Shown piece by piece: positions 1 to 12,575 of a DNA stretch of 64,000 nt. Source of the DNA: Deroplatys truncata (taxonomy: Eukaryota; Arthropoda; Insecta; Mantodea; Mantidae); assembly GCA_030765065.1 (NCBI GenBank), contig CM060983.1, forward strand, positions 50,776,067 through 50,840,066. Direction: 5' to 3'. Under the pieces are notes generated by a model, which was not told the origin of the DNA, made no database searches, and saw only the letters and a list, made by a program, of their open reading frames with translations. Numbering within the stretch: position 1 is the stretch's first letter; every line of letters begins with the position of its first letter. A program made the position numbers and the translations under genes.

Positions 1-1104
1 AGTCTTCTTGAGACACCTCCAAAACATGATTTTTGAAGGCATCAACGGATTCTTCTGTCAACGAAAATCGTTCTCCACTCAAATTATTCTTGACGTTCGT
101 GAACAAAAAGAAGTCAGTAGGTGCCAAACCAGGACTGTATGGCGGATGACCGATCAATTCGATTTTTTGAGTCTTCAAATACTCTGTTGTTAGACGAGAT
201 GTGCGCGCGCTTGCATTGTCTTGATGAAGAACGAGCCTACGGTTCTTGCTGGTTTTCCTTACCTCATCGAAGACTTCCGGCAAACAAATGGTTGTGTCCA
301 TTCGGCATTGACCGTTTTACGTTCCTCTAAAGGCACTGTTGTCACATGGCCAATTTCGGTGAAAAAGCAGGCGACCATTTGTTAGATTTGCTTCATCATG
401 AAACACCCATACAGTCGACTGCTGTTTACGTTCCGGCTCATACGCATAGATCCATGATTCGTCACCTGTTACAATCTTGTATACGTCTTTTGAGGCACTG
501 CCATTGTATTTCTTGAGCATTTTTGTACACCAATCGACACGAGCATCTGTTTGAGATTGCGTCAAATTATGTGGGATCCAACGAGAGCAAACCTTTTTCA
601 CGGTTAAATAACCATGCAATATTTTATATATGCTGGTGGAACTGATGCCTAGGGTTGCCTCAATATCACAATATGTTGCATGACGATCTTTAATTATTAG
701 TTTTTGCACAGCATCAATGTTTTCTGGCACAACAACTGATTTTGGACGACCTTCACGAACTTGAGCGAACGGCGGCCACGATTAAATTCTTATACCAGCG
801 TTTCACAGTGGCAAAGGATGGAGCTTCGTCGCCAAATGTGGAAGTTAGTTGATCGATGCACTCTTGTCTTGATAATCCACGTCGAAAGTCGTAATAAATC
901 ATTGCAGGAACATTTTCACGAGAATTCCATGTTTTGTTGACACACAATTTTCAAGTTAGTGTAAACAAAACAAATGACGTTCTACTGACAAAAAGTTTGA
1001 AGTGGATTATGGTCAAAAATGTCAAACTTTCGATTGGAAATGTCAGATGGCACCTACAACATTCAGGGTTGCCAAGGCTCAAAATATAAATATTGCCCCT
1101 CGTA
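1..1104 (-). mobile_element. mariner transposon, degraded, cut by window edge
   Basis: This is a mariner-family cut-and-paste DNA transposon read on the minus strand; its 3' end lies outside the window. Translation starts near 931 with an N-terminal helix-turn-helix stretch containing YYDFRRGLSRQECID. The next block, 730 to 317, has a second helix-turn-helix and the first catalytic aspartate in TGDESWIY. The last block, 330 to 1, has HQDNASA and then HPPYSPGLAPTD. I count 34 residues between those two aspartates, the D34D spacing of mariner. The blocks lie in different frames, with a frame change near 750 and another near 320, so no active transposase is made. The right terminus is probably near 1104, where CCCTCGTA precedes a TA and resembles the termini of the next mariner at 1788. 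Superfamily is firm; the exact subfamily is not. Confidence 0.88.
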
Positions 1105-1787
1105 TATGGTGGTCAAATGGGCCCTTATTTAATCTTCTTTTGGGACGAATCGTGGTTCCACCTAATGGGTACATTAATAGACAAAAAATCGTTATTGGAA
1201 TGCTAAAAAGCATAACCACCTTCACCAGGAACCCCTGCATGATCAAAAACTAAGATTGTGGAGCCCTATTAGCGTCGAAAAAGTATTAGGCCCATTTGTT
1301 TTTTGGCGAAAACAATTAATAATGAGAGATGCGAGTATATGCAAAACATTTTTTGCCATTTTGATGAATTAACTGAAAAGGAAACAACTTACGCGACTTC
1401 CCAGCAGGGCCATGCGACGGTAACTTCTCCTTATAGGAAATGCATAAAGTTTTGAAGATAAGAGTTTCCACTAGCGTATGGTCCCAGCGTTCACCGAACC
1501 GCGTTAACCCTGCGACTTTTACCTCGGGATGGAGGATTGTTTAAAGAGAAAAGAAAACAAATCCAAGAGTTTACAGAAACTTGAAAATAACATTCGACAA
1601 GAATTGCTGCCATTTCTCAGAGGGAACTGCAGCGTGTAATGGCCAATTTCCTAAGCGGGTGTAAGAAATACTTAAACGACGAAGGGAGACACTTTCAACA
1701 TCTTCTGGCTTGATATATGTGAGCACTTTTATTTTTAGGTGCTTACTTTTTGTTTCATTGTTAGAAATAACTTACGCGACGCCGTAA
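1105..1787. other. no recognisable gene
   Basis: I see no coding potential, terminal repeats or RNA gene here. Two short stretches containing CTTACGCGAC lie about 380 bases apart (near 1389 and 1771), which could mark an old small duplication. Otherwise this is unassigned spacer between two mariners. Confidence 0.4.
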
Positions 1788-3054
1788 TACGAGGGTTGAT
1801 CAGAAACTATGATTACAAGGCCGATATTCCTGGAGTTTCGTCCGTTATACAGAAATTAGTAGTGCGTGTTAATTCCAATACATGCGGTTAGCAACTGGGC
1901 TTCAGCTACCCGCCACCTACAGCGTTAGTTGCAGGTAAACGGAAATGGCGACTCGTTTGGAAAGCTGGTCTCGCGAAGAACTCCGATTCGTTATTCGCGA
2001 AACATGTAACCGTGGATGAAATTCACCAGCAGCTGGTAGAGGTTTTTGGAGAGACGTAATGTCTCGTCAGCATGTCGCAGAATGTGTCAAAAGATTGCGG
2101 CCGGTAGAGAAAACGTCACCGGCGAGGATCGCAGTGGCCGACCCGGCACGGCTCACTTGGAGGAGCTGATTCAGGACAACAGGAAGATCACGTTACAGCT
2201 TATGACGGTAAAATTGGGAATGTCGTTCGGAAGCGTTCGTCACATTGTTCACCATATACTGCAGTACCGAAAAGTATGTCCCCGATTGGTTCCATGAAAT
2301 ATGTCCAATCAACATAAGGAGAACTAGCGCATGGGGGCAAATCTGAAACTTTTGCAGCGGTTTTCTTCACCACACTGTAACGAGTGACAAAATATGGATC
2401 CACCACTACACTCCCAGCAGTATGCGCTCGTCAAAGGATTGGAAATAACCCTCCTCTTAAAAGACAAAGAAGCTTAAGGTGACGCTATCTGCTGGGAAAG
2501 CGATGACTGCAATGTTGTGGGACAGCGCGGGTGTCATAATCGTGGAGTTTTTGGATAAGAGGACATATAGTGACTGCTGACCGATAATGCTAGATCTTAA
2601 TACGATTGCGCGAAACAATCAGGAGGAAACGGCCAGGACTTCTCACCGAGGACGTCATTTTCCTTCATGACAACGCGCGACCTTGTACAGCCCAGAAGAC
2701 CACCACGCTGTTGAAGTAGTTTCGCTGGGACATCATCAACCACCCTCCCTACAGCCCGGACCTCGCTCCAGGCGAATTTTACCTTTTCTTCACCTAGTAG
2801 GCCGAAAATTCGCTTAAGACGAGAAGATGAAACACTTCGCGACAACGTGGCTGAACACGCAAGGACAAGATTGTTACTAGGAGGGAATATTAAAACTCAT
2901 CCCACGAAGCGACAAGTACCTAAACAGATATAGAGACTACGTTGAAAAAATAACCTAATATATGTACTATCAGTTGGCTGTATTGGGTGAATGAAATAAA
3001 ATGTATGCGTTTGACTGCAGGCTTTGTAACCGTAGTTTCTGATCACCCCTCGTA
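1788..3054 (+). mobile_element. mariner transposon with both ends, inactive
   Basis: A complete-length (1,267 bp) mariner. The left end begins TACGAGGGTTGATCAGAAAC and the right end is its imperfect reverse complement, ending CCCTCGTA, with TA at both outer edges as expected. The transposase opens near 1945 (MATRLESWSREELRF). Its DNA-binding region at 2046-2297 includes EDRSGRPGTAHLEELI. The catalytic core near 2660-2800 has HDNARPCT followed by HPPYSPDLAPGE. The residue at the third catalytic position reads as glutamate where mariner normally has aspartate, and there are several frame changes and internal stops. It is therefore a fossil copy. Its termini resemble those of the mariner at 10062 and the probable terminus at 1104, so these may be related subfamilies. 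Confidence 0.88.
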
Positions 3055-3463
3055 TATTTACTGCGGACGTGCTTCACCCGCTCAGTGCGCACAGTAAGCA
3101 GCACCACCGGTTGACTTAGAGCCGCGAAACCTGTTCTTTTCTATGCTGGTGATCCAGTACTATCTGATGCACTGAGCATACGACCCGCAATATCTGCTCA
3201 AAGGGGCTGGCTTTAACTTTGTGACTCAGGTAAAGTATTGGTGCGGGTACCTCCACAGAGACTTGTACAAAAAGCGCCAAAGAAAATCTTCGGTTGATTT
3301 TTATCGTTTTCTGGGGTCTTTTGAGGCGTGTCCTTCACCTTACCTATCACAGAGCATGGTGACTTGAAAACACAGCAATAAAAGGGAAAAGAGGGGAGGT
3401 TGATGCCTTTGCGTTTTCTTGTGATATTGGTAGCAAAACATGTTTATTGTCTCAGAACCAGTC
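3055..3463. other. unassigned spacer
   Basis: Moderately GC-rich DNA between a mariner and a Tc1-like remnant. No coding, repeat or RNA signal was recognised. Confidence 0.35.
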
Positions 3464-3712
3464 ATGCCGTATACTAGCGAAATTACTCGTAGACATATCG
3501 TGGGTATGTGGGAGGCTGGTCGCACTGTTACAGTAATTGAAACGGCAGTGCATAAAAGTGTTTTTATAGTAAATTACTGGATAAAAATATTCCAGGAAAG
3601 TGGGAAAGACGGTCTACATACTCGACAGAAAGTGGGCACTCCCCGTAAAACATCCGCAGATGATGATATTCGTTTATTAAATGCAAATTACTCTTTTGTT
3701 AAAACTGGCTGA
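3464..3712 (+). pseudogene. Tc1-like transposase N-terminal fragment
   Basis: An 82-residue open stretch beginning MPYTSEITRRHIVGMWEAG. It continues through a second segment, KDGLHTRQKVGTPRKTSADD. This resembles the paired-type double helix-turn-helix at the N-terminus of Tc1-like transposases: the RRHIVGMWEAGRT stretch matches the first helix-turn-helix, and the GLHTRQKVGTPRKT stretch matches the basic linker before the second. The catalytic DDE domain is missing, because downstream sequence after 3715 shows no aspartate motif. No terminal inverted repeats were found. A domesticated DNA-binding protein is possible but unsupported, since the frame ends soon after the linker. Confidence 0.5.
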
Positions 3713-3954
3713 TCGTGGTTAGAAACTAGAGATAAGTGTGTATATGTATATGGTTTACCGAACATGACATACATATTACGGCAATAAAATTGGGTTATAT
3801 GTTTGTCTATAATCCTGTTGTATTCCTAGGTATATTAACCAATTATAGTTTGAATTAGAGCGAGACCAAGCTGCTTTATATATTTATTATTTAGTTATGC
3901 TTGCTTCTATGCAGCAACAAGCATTGGTACCACTGTGAGAATACAGTTTGTTTA

Positions 3955-4400
3955 TTTTTTGTTATAAAGTGCTGGCTTGCTATGTACTTCATGAATACCA
4001 TTCAAAATTTAATTTGCATTCCCTGAAAATCTTCTCACACTACACATTCTACATTTCTCTATCCTGGACACTGAAGTTTTCCCCTTAGCTTTTAACCCTT
4101 TCAAAGGCTTGTCCTGCACTAGCCGATAAGGCATGGGCTACCAATCACGATAAGAGATCTGTATGACAAACTGAATGCACTCACTCTCCCTCTTTCACTT
4201 TTAGCCAATACGATCGAGAGGGTAAACATATATTTAGTTTTCACGCTATTTTGTAACCTTTGTGTGCTTATTGGTGTAACTATTTAGCAAAAGGAGTGGC
4301 GCACCCTTGCACCGTGGCCTAAAGCAACCAATGAAATGACCATGGCTTCCCAATGTGACATAGACGTGAGGTGCAGTGAGATTTTCTTTGACGCTCTTTG
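3955..4400 (-). repeat. interspersed repeat R2, copy 1, promoter-like core
   Basis: The reverse complement matches 37798-38232 over about 430 bases with moderate divergence. Shared landmarks in order are ACAAAGAGCGTCA, CACCTC-CTCTATGTCACATT, a stretch with ATTGGCTAAAAG, one with CGTGATTGGTAGCCCA, and CTTTTAAAAGGG-like text followed by GCTAAGGGGAAAAC. The two ATTGG boxes plus the TTAAAA core look like a pol II promoter, so this could be a solo long terminal repeat. No flanking target duplication was established, so the class is open. Confidence 0.55.
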
Positions 4401-5129
4401 TATATTCGGACAAAAATGCAATTAACAACCTGAATAGAACGGATACACTTTATAAAACTGCAAGAGGTGTAGATAAAGAGCTTAACTTTATTCCGAACGC
4501 TTCCATAACACAGGTTATTCATTCTCCTCTTTTTGTTGGTAAACCTAAAAATAATTCGAATCATTAGTCACAGTGCAGGAGTTTGAATGCTGCGTGCACA
4601 AGAATATATTTGTGTCAGCTCTTTGATCTGGTGCAGCTTTGTGTAAACAAATGCTGGGCGGGCAGCGTGATTAAAGGATTTCGCACCAATCCATCCCCAG
4701 CTATGATATCGGAAAACTGTTCGCTATACGTACTATGCAAACAAACTTTGAGCAGATAATTCATATAACGAGTACACGCATTCTCTGACAAAGTCGCTTT
4801 TTCCTCCCTCCAAATAACGGCATTCAAAGAGTAGATACTAGGAATTTTCAGAAAAATTATTGAAACAAGGAATTATTCCACCTATATGATCACAAACCTC
4901 TTTTCATATCCTACACAAAAGTAACACTCTCTCTGAAACTACTATATTGAAACATTACTAGACAAAATGTATCCTAAAGGAAAAACTAACTTAACGAATG
5001 GATCTGTAACCGCACATTACGTAGATTTTAACAAAACAAAACTCCCTATATTGAAGGGGTTCTTTATAATTGCAGTGAAAGCTGAAGGAAACGCCTAGAA
5101 ATACATTTTTAGCTATTGTTAACAAAGCT
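4401..5129. other. unassigned spacer
   Basis: AT-rich DNA without a convincing reading frame, tandem repeat or terminal repeat. It lies between repeat R2 and the first H-family copy. Confidence 0.35.
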
Positions 5130-5850
5130 TATCTATTTACTTCTTTTTAATCAAGATAAATCTTTGCAGAAATAGCTACATCACATTTCGTTACAGATAC
5201 AGCGACAGTCAAATGTTCAAGAACTGGACGATATGCTGGTCTTAAAATTCCATACTGTTTCCATGCAATCGCGAGAAACAACTGAGTGTTGAAAGGACTT
5301 TAAGAGAATGACCAAGTATGGACAATTCGAACCATTAATAACAGATATCTTAGAAATGGCTTATGTCACAAAAAAGCTTATTTTAAATAAATTGTGTGCT
5401 TTAAAGAGTTCTACATTTTTTATGCAGTACGTTATCGTCTATCGCTTAACGTTTACCAGTTATACAAGTTTATACAAAATTCCTTCATAATGAAGAAGAC
5501 TTCATACATCATTCCCAGAAAATTCAAAACATACATTTCATTTATCACGTAAATATCTTTAATATAAGGTATTTTAATAAAAATCGTTAGAGCCATTATT
5601 TTAGAAAATAAAACATTTCGAAAAACGTTGCATGTAAAGGGTAGTTTGTAGTGGAGGGATTTTGATGAAAATCTTCGTGTCCATCTTTGGAAGATTTTAA
5701 ACCTAAATACCATTTCTGACTTTATCAGATATTTCGTTTTTGAGTTATGATGTTTATGATCAAACAGAGATACACACGGACATGTTTCCAAAAATGATTT
5801 ATTTCGATCCAAGGGGCCCTACATGCTATAAGTGGTAGAGAAAGCAAAAA
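5130..5850 (-). mobile_element. repeat H, subfamily B copy
   Basis: Minus-oriented copy of the H family. Landmarks in order are TTTACCAGTTATACAAG near 5453, AATGAAGAAGACTT, CATGTAAAGGGTAGT near 5629, the TTTTTGAGTTATG block near 5739, ACACGGACATGTTTCC near 5773, and GGTAGAGAAAGC at the end near 5834. It shares its first half with subfamily A. Its distal half instead carries an AAATAGCTACATCACATTTC block, seen again at 18141, 26696, 37645 and 62262. It is old and diverged. Confidence 0.7.
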
Positions 5851-5978
5851 ACGGAGAGTTACTATTTGAAAAAAACATTTGAAAATTTAAAAAAATAAAA
5901 AGAACATCTCAGAAATAATTAACGCTACAAGAAGTTTTTGTTTTACATAAATTTCGTGCTTTTTATATGCTAATTTTT

Positions 5979-6818
5979 ACTTTCTCTACTACGTATAGTA
6001 AGTAGGGGAAGTATTGTATTCCACCGAAAAATTGGATACCGAGATTTCACCGGAAATACATATTTTGAGACCCCCTGAAACCAAAAAAAGCATTTTTGGA
6101 AACATGTCCATGTGTGTGTCTGTGAACAGCATAACTCAGAAACGAACTGTCGGATAAACACCAAACTTGGTATTTAGGTTCAGTATCTTCCAGAGATGCG
6201 ACACGAAGGTTTTCAAGAAAATACCCCCACCCCAGACTACCCTTTACATGGAACATTTTTCGAAAACTTTAATTTTCTCAAAAATGGCTCTAACGATTTT
6301 GATTAAAATATCATATGTTTAAGATAATGTCATGAGAAATGAAATTTGTATCTCGAATTTTCGGGAATGTCTCCAAAAGTATTCTCCATTGTGTATGACT
6401 TTTGCATAACTAGTAAACAATAAGAGATAGACAAAATTTTACTACACAAAACAACGTAGATCGCGTTAAAATACACAATTTATGTCATATACATTTCTTT
6501 TGTTGAGTGAACCGTTTTCGAGATATTGCTTGTTATTCCCTTAAATTTTCCAATACTTATACTTTTTCTCAAATTCGTTATTCATTTTTTTATGTCCTGG
6601 ACATGCAAAGAGAATGGAATGCGCCACATAGCAACCAGCTCTTGAAATATTTGACCATTCGCTTAAAACCTACCATATTCCCCTTGCATCTACAAGAAAA
6701 TTAGTAATAAGATTGACATCTCGATATCTCGATTAACATGAAGCATATGGAGAATAAGCATTTGTAAAAATAGTTTGTACAAGAGTAGAGAAAATCATGT
6801 GAGTGTAACACATCAGAT
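5979..6818 (+). mobile_element. repeat H, full-length subfamily A copy
   Basis: Starts ACTTTCTCTACT after a run of T and ends CACATCAGAT, about 840 bp. The inverted copy of the first 12 bases lies about 25 bases inside the right end, followed by a hairpin with stem ATGTG and CACAT. The internal microsatellite near 6111-6121 is short (ATGTGTGTGTC). There is no coding capacity; short open frames here are shared by chance with other copies. Best explanation: a non-autonomous Helentron-type element (HINE). Confidence 0.78.
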
Positions 6819-6829
6819 TTGTTTCTATC

Positions 6830-7133
6830 TCTTCCGAATGAAGAGGACTTCAGCCTCTTCACAATTCAAATTGTACATTTCATTTGTCATAAAAATACGT
6901 TAAACATAAAGAAATATAATGTGTTACATTCAGATGACTTTTTCTATCGTCTATCACTTATTAGTGGGCATACAATTATTCTTACGAAATCTTATTTGTC
7001 TATTCATTCTAATTGACCTGTTCACACATTTAAAAGTGCTTTTTGTATTAGGGGCCCTAAAAACATGTATATTAGCATCGAATTTTTGGGTGGGATGCAA
7101 TACCTCTTTTATCTACTATGTAGATGCTAGAGA

Positions 7134-7135
<2 letters not shown>
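6830..7135 (-). mobile_element. repeat H fragment, internally deleted
   Basis: Pieces of a minus-oriented subfamily B copy: GAATGAAGAGGACTTCAGCC near 6837, a CATTTCATTTGTCAT stretch, then a jump to TTATTAGTGGGCATAC (near 6957) and to AACATGTATATTAGCATCG with GAATTTTTGGGTGGGATGCA near 7080. The order shows internal loss or rearrangement. It ends at the AAT microsatellite. Confidence 0.55.

Positions 7136-7177
<42 letters not shown>
7134..7177 (+). repeat. (AAT)n microsatellite
   Basis: About 14 uninterrupted AAT units directly after the GAGA-rich terminus of a repeat H fragment. It may have expanded from the AGAAAGTAATAA-type sequence found at other H ends. Confidence 0.95.
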
Positions 7178-7178
<1 letters not shown>

Positions 7179-8066
7179 CCCTAACTATAATATATACTAA
7201 GTTATTAATGTTTTAACAACATGAACTAACGTGAAGGGCCTGAAAAAGTGCTATGCAGACTTATTTTCAATAAAGTTTTAAAATACTTAAAAAATGAAGT
7301 TAGCACACTGCTAGAAAAGTTACAGGTAAACTGAGTGGAAGGTTTGAAATATTTACATGCAATCAAAAACTCAACATGGAAAAATATCACGAATATGATA
7401 ATTTAGATTCCGCATAGTGATGTCTAAAGCAGCGACATATCAAAGCAGGAGGGAAATGTGAAGGAAGGAAGGAAGAAAAAAAACAGTCTTAACAATTACG
7501 GAATAACTCGAGTGACCTCTTTAACAAAATAATAACTTAAGAATGGAATTGAGTAGCATGTGAAACAGTTCGTGCAGTGCCGGTAGCGTGATGTCTAAGT
7601 ATACATGGAAATCAACTGTTTTCAATAAAAGAACAAGAGAGGCGCAAGGACATGCATTCAATGAACGCAATAAATCATGAAATCGAATCTGTGATGTAAA
7701 ATAACACCCATAATTACTCAAGAGTGAAGAAGTCTTTGTTTTTACTTCCTCTCCCGCATACCTATGTCAGGTGGAGTGTTATATTCCACTAAGAATACTT
7801 ATGGCTGAAATTTTACGAATTTGAGTCAAAGGTTAAATTTTTAGCTTTTCATTTTAAAACAGTTCAGTTCGTGCTTTATCAGTAAATATTATTATATATC
7901 ATGCTTCCCGATTCCTAAAGCTCACACAAGTTTTTAAGGTAATCTTTGCTACCCTAAGACACTGCATGTCAGTTGGCAGTAACCCTCTACGTGACACATG
8001 CCCAAATGGTTAAACATCTTGGTGTTTCTTCCAGCTGAAGGAAACCTATAGATACGTACACAAAAA
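7178..8066. other. unassigned spacer
   Basis: AT-rich DNA with a small AAGG-rich tract near 7463-7485. A faint H-like piece near 7740-7800 has GGTGGAGTGTTATATTCCAC. No gene is supported. Confidence 0.35.
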
Positions 8067-8872
8067 CTTGGATGTGTTACACTCACGTGACTTTCGTTAC
8101 TCTTGTATAAACGGTCATTCTCCATCTACTTCATGTAAATCGAGATAAACATTAATCCTATTGCTAATTTTCTTGTGGGTGTTGAGGGGAATATGCGATA
8201 GTCAAATGTTTTAAGTACTGGTTGCTATGTGGAGTATTCCATTCTCTTTGTATGTCCAGGACATAAAAAAACGAATAACAAATTCCCATTTGAGAAAAAG
8301 TACAACTATTACAAAATTCAAACAAATAACAAGGAATATATCGGAAATGATTCAGTCAAAAAACAGAAACAAACAAATAAAAGAAGAATTATATGACAAA
8401 TTGTGTGTTTTAATGAGCTCTACATCTTTTGTGTAGTAAAATGTTGCCTATCTCTTACAGTTTACCAGTTATGCAAAAACCATTCAGAAGAAGAGGATTT
8501 TTGGGAACATTTCCAGTAGATTCAAGATTTACTTTTATTTTCATGAAAGAATCTTAAAAATATATTTTAATCAAAAGCGTTAAAGCGATTTTTGAGAAAA
8601 TGATAATTTTCGAAAAATGTTACATGTAAACGGTAGTCTGGGTTGGAGGATTTTCTTAAAATCTTCGTGTCGAATCCTTGAAAGGTACTGTTTGGTGTTT
8701 ATTTGACTTTTCGTTGTTGAGTTATGCTCTTCACAGACACAGAAACGGACGTGTTTCCAAAAATGCTTTATTTGGATTCAGAGGCCTCAAAACATGCATT
8801 TCCGGTGAAATCTCGGTACGAATTATGGGGTGCAATGCAATACTTCTACTTACTATATGTAGTAGAGAAGGT
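8067..8872 (-). mobile_element. repeat H, near full-length subfamily A copy
   Basis: Minus-oriented. It begins GATGTGTTACACTCACGTGA, carries the TTTACCAGTTATGCAAAAAC block near 8462 and TTACATGTAAACGGTAGTCT near 8619, and ends with GTAGTAGAGAAGGT. The microsatellite site near 8733 is almost unexpanded (ACAGACACAGAAACGGAC). It is more diverged than the copies at 27.7-29.5 kb or 60.4-61.9 kb, so probably older. Confidence 0.75.
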
Positions 8873-10061
8873 AATTAGCTTTCGTAAGCATGTTTTGTAG
8901 TAGCTGAATAAAAATAAACGATAGTGGGTAGAGAAATTCGCGTGATTGTAGCATCTGCAGTTTTACTGCTACTTTTTGAGGACTGTGTAAAATGTCATGA
9001 CTGATTAAGAAATTGTATTTTAGTATTTTCATCACTGCTTTTTAAATAGGCATTTACGTGTTCTAAACAGAGTTTACCTTTAGCTTTCAGTTCTACTGAG
9101 TGTTCATTTCAAAGTGTCATGACTTACTGTTTTGAGCTCAGGAGGACGTGACGTAGTGCACGTATGGCGGAGAAGTTGCCTAGCAAGCACGGCATTCAGT
9201 TCAAAGAGATTAATCACAAAACCTAGACCAAATAATGTGGCTCGTAATGTCAGACGCAAAAGCGCAAAGTAAAATAATAAAAAAAAATGTTAGTCTTTTG
9301 CATTATGCTACCTACGTCCATTCACTCCGTAAAGATAATATTTTTATTTATAGTCGCAGAAAGGAGTTGCAACACACTGTGAAGAAATTCATGTTGGTTT
9401 GCGCTAATGAAAGTAACCGCTTACAGCGTTCACGGATCTTCGATATCGACCAAACAAAACAGTACGAAAGAGGTTTTGGTAGAGCACATTCCGTACAACC
9501 GTCTGTTGCTACAACATGGGAGGTTTTCACGTTCAGATTATACTTGGTTCAGACAAGAACGATCCTGGAGGTTGCTGATTCAGTTCGCCACGTGTTGGAT
9601 GCCACATGTCTGCCCACAAGTTTTGCAATACTAGTAGCAGTAGCGCTAACTTCTTGGCAAAAAACCGACTTTATTAACACATTAACTTATTAAATCTATA
9701 AGTTACAGCAGTAATGGTATCGTGTAGTAGCAAAATGGTTACCTCTACTCGGATTTATGCAGAACTACTCTTGATAGAGAGGTTTTGTCTCTGCAGAAGA
9801 CCAGCCTGCTCCATGATAAAAAGCTGACTGCTTTTAAACTGCATACAAGTGTTCTGGGCCTGTGAGGTATAAGTGTAGGAAAGATAGTGTTAAGTATCAG
9901 AAGTGACTCTGCACTATGAACAATAACATCTCAAACAACATTCACTTAAGACCGACTTCGTTCCGAGAGAGCTATTTGGTATAGGAGTTAACTCATTATA
10001 CCACTGTTTAGTAGTGATATATGAAGGCTGTATATTATTTAACAATAATAAGTTAATAGTG
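8873..10061. other. unassigned spacer with a short dispersed duplication
   Basis: No gene is supported. The 150-codon open stretch at 9235-9693 has no recognisable domain and biased, random-looking composition. Bases about 9178-9245 (GCAAGCACGGCATTCAG and AAAACCTAGACCAAATAATG) reappear with changes at about 11695-11775, in the same orientation on the other side of the mariner at 10062. Confidence 0.4.
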
Positions 10062-11280
10062 TACGAGATATGATCAAAAAGTACGGGAACTGCTGTTTTT
10101 CTTAAAGAATTTTTATTTAATCAACATTAACTTTGTCTCCTACAGATATAATACTCTTGTACCAGCGCTTTTTTCAATCTTGGAAACACTTCTGGAACTT
10201 GCTTTTCGTTATGGTGTTTAGCTCCTTCAGCAATTCTGTTTTTAACTCATCAATGGTGACAAAACGTCGTCTTTTCATAGTTGTCTTCAGCCTCAGCAAT
10301 AGAAATAAGTCGTAGGGGACCACGTCTGGCGAATACCGTGGCTGAGGCAGCATAACGATTACGTCTTTTGCCAAAAAGTCACGAACAAGCATTGGGGTGT
10401 GCGCGGGTGCATTATCGTGATGCAATTTTCAAGAGTGGTTTGCAGAATTCTGGTCGTTTTGTACGACCATAAGGCAGAAACTCCTGATGCACTATCCCAT
10501 TGCAATCGAAGAAAACAATGAGAAGAACTTTCACATGTGATCGCACTTGGCGATTTTTATTCGGTCTTGGCTCTTCAGGCAGTTTCCATTGGGACGATTA
10601 GGCCTTAGTTTCTGTCATATCCATATACCCATGTTTCGTCACCTGTTATGACCTTCTTTAGACGTTCTGGATCATTTACGACTTCATTCAGCAATTCCTG
10701 CGCGATGTCTACGCGACGTAGTTTTTGGTCGAAGTTCAACAATTTCGGAGCAAACTTTGCTGCTACACGTTTCATGACCAAAACATCCGAAACAATTGCT
10801 TGGCATGTACCAAACTATATGCCAACATCATCAACAATCTCTCTGGTGGTGATTCGGCGATTCCAGAACCATTTTCTATCAGTAATTGATGTGCTAGGAC
10901 ATCCAGGGCGGTCGTCGTCTTCAACGTCTTCTCGACGCTCTTTGAAACGTTTATACCACTCGTAAACTCTTGTCTTACACATAGTAGATTTGCCAAAAGC
11001 CACAGTCAACATTTTGAATGCGGTGCTGTACTTTATTCCGTTTTTTCAAGCAAAATTTAATGCAAATTCTTTGATCCATCTTTTTCGAAAGTAAAAATTC
11101 GCCAAACACTTAAAGACACACTTTTTCGACTGTCAACAATAAAAAAATATTCCAAACAGCTGAAAATGCAAACATGCATCAGGAACATGTGTACTAACAA
11201 AATAAAACAATAGTTTTGAACATCGGATGTATAAAGCTCGCGAAATTTAAAAATTCGTTATCTTTTCATCACACCTCGTA
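10062..11280 (-). mobile_element. mariner transposon with both ends, inactive
   Basis: 1,219 bp, bounded by imperfect inverted repeats: left TACGAGATATGATCAAAAAG, right ending CATCACACCTCGTA, each with a TA edge. The minus-strand transposase is broken across several frames. From N to C one can read a helix-turn-helix segment near 11090-10815 with TRVYEWYKRFKERREDVEDD, then the second helix-turn-helix, a region with ITGDE-like coding near 10650, and the C-terminal domain at 10425-10174 with HHDNAPAHT and PRYSPDVVPYD. I count 34 residues between the catalytic aspartates, the mariner spacing. The family is the very widespread insect type whose C-terminus reads like KSKFQKCFQD. Both termini are present, so this is decay after insertion, not truncation. 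Confidence 0.88.
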
Positions 11281-12575
11281 TAATTATAACTGCGCCCGTC
11301 TTCTGTTTAATCTACATCTATATGCTATGTATACGTGTAACATTATATGTTTTACCGCGGTTGCAACTGTCGCGCTATTGCCAGCGCATGTGCAAGGTTT
11401 ATTTCCCCCACCATCGTCTCGGAGCAAGTTAGCTTAGAGTAAACAGACATAACAAACTTTACATTCTTCTATAACCAGCTTCATTGGCCACATCGGAGTC
11501 AACTCTCCACCTGATGTTGGCACGCACGACAGCTAATGTATATGTGGCATGTGAATGGTGCAAGTCACCGTTGATTGCGGAAGCTTTGCTTTAATTCATC
11601 ATGTCTAGTTTCAATTCAAGTAATATTTTCTGACTCAAGTAATTTTGGCACACTCAAGCATATTACGATGTATTTTATTATGGATATGTTCCCTAGCAAG
11701 AACGGCATTCAGCTCAAAGAGTACCAGCGCGGAAACGAGATTAATCATAAAACCTAGACTAAATAATGTCGCTCAATGGTAAGTAATGTGTTTCTTTTTT
11801 AAATATTTTATGCTGCATACTTGCATTATACAGCTATACAGCAGGCCTATATTGAAGAATAGTTGAACAACATTTGACCTAACTTATTGTTATATTTAAA
11901 TCTTAGCTGAACATTCACAGCATTATAATTATTGTGTATTTATTGAGATTTGTTAATATATTACTTTCATATTACTTAACTATTGTTATGCAACCTTCGA
12001 TTTATTATCGATCACTTAGGGCATATCTTCCAACAACGTTTCCATTCCACCATATTTAACTGAAGACTGCGATTTCACAGATGTTTGGGAAGGGCTTTAC
12101 AAAGGTGAAAGGAATGCAATGACGTGTAGGGGCTACATGCGTCTTCTGTAAACATTACTTTCAAAATTCACGAGCCCTGTGTTATATGTGCAGAGTACAG
12201 AGAAAATACGAGAAGGTTATTACCTTTACAAGAAGCGAAGCATTTGTTTAATTTTTTTCTTCCCGAAAGTAATTCGTGTTGAACGGTGATTATAAAACTA
12301 TTTATAATGCTGTACTTCTTAGAGGCAGTTAATGTACGAAAAAAAATAAAAGAGATCACCCATGAACTTCTCTCCACCAATCAGCAGCCTAAGAGTGTAC
12401 CGTCTGTCTCTCTATCCCTCTTCCCTCCCATATGTTGAATGGTTACAAAAATGTAACTAATACGGCTGGTAACAATTGACCTTAAGCTATCAAATATATA
12501 AGTGCGAGTTTAAACTTGAATATTCATAGTCTTACAGTATGTCGAGTTCAGTCTTGTATCAATAGTTGGTGAAAA
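11281..12575. other. unassigned spacer
   Basis: No gene, RNA or clear element. It contains the second copy (about 11695-11775) of the small duplicated segment also seen at 9178-9245. Short open stretches here lack domains. Confidence 0.35.

Noticed and set aside
9235-9693. A 152-codon open frame that could be a gene
   Set aside because: No recognisable domain, odd composition, overlapping frames on both strands, and no sign of splice or conserved structure.
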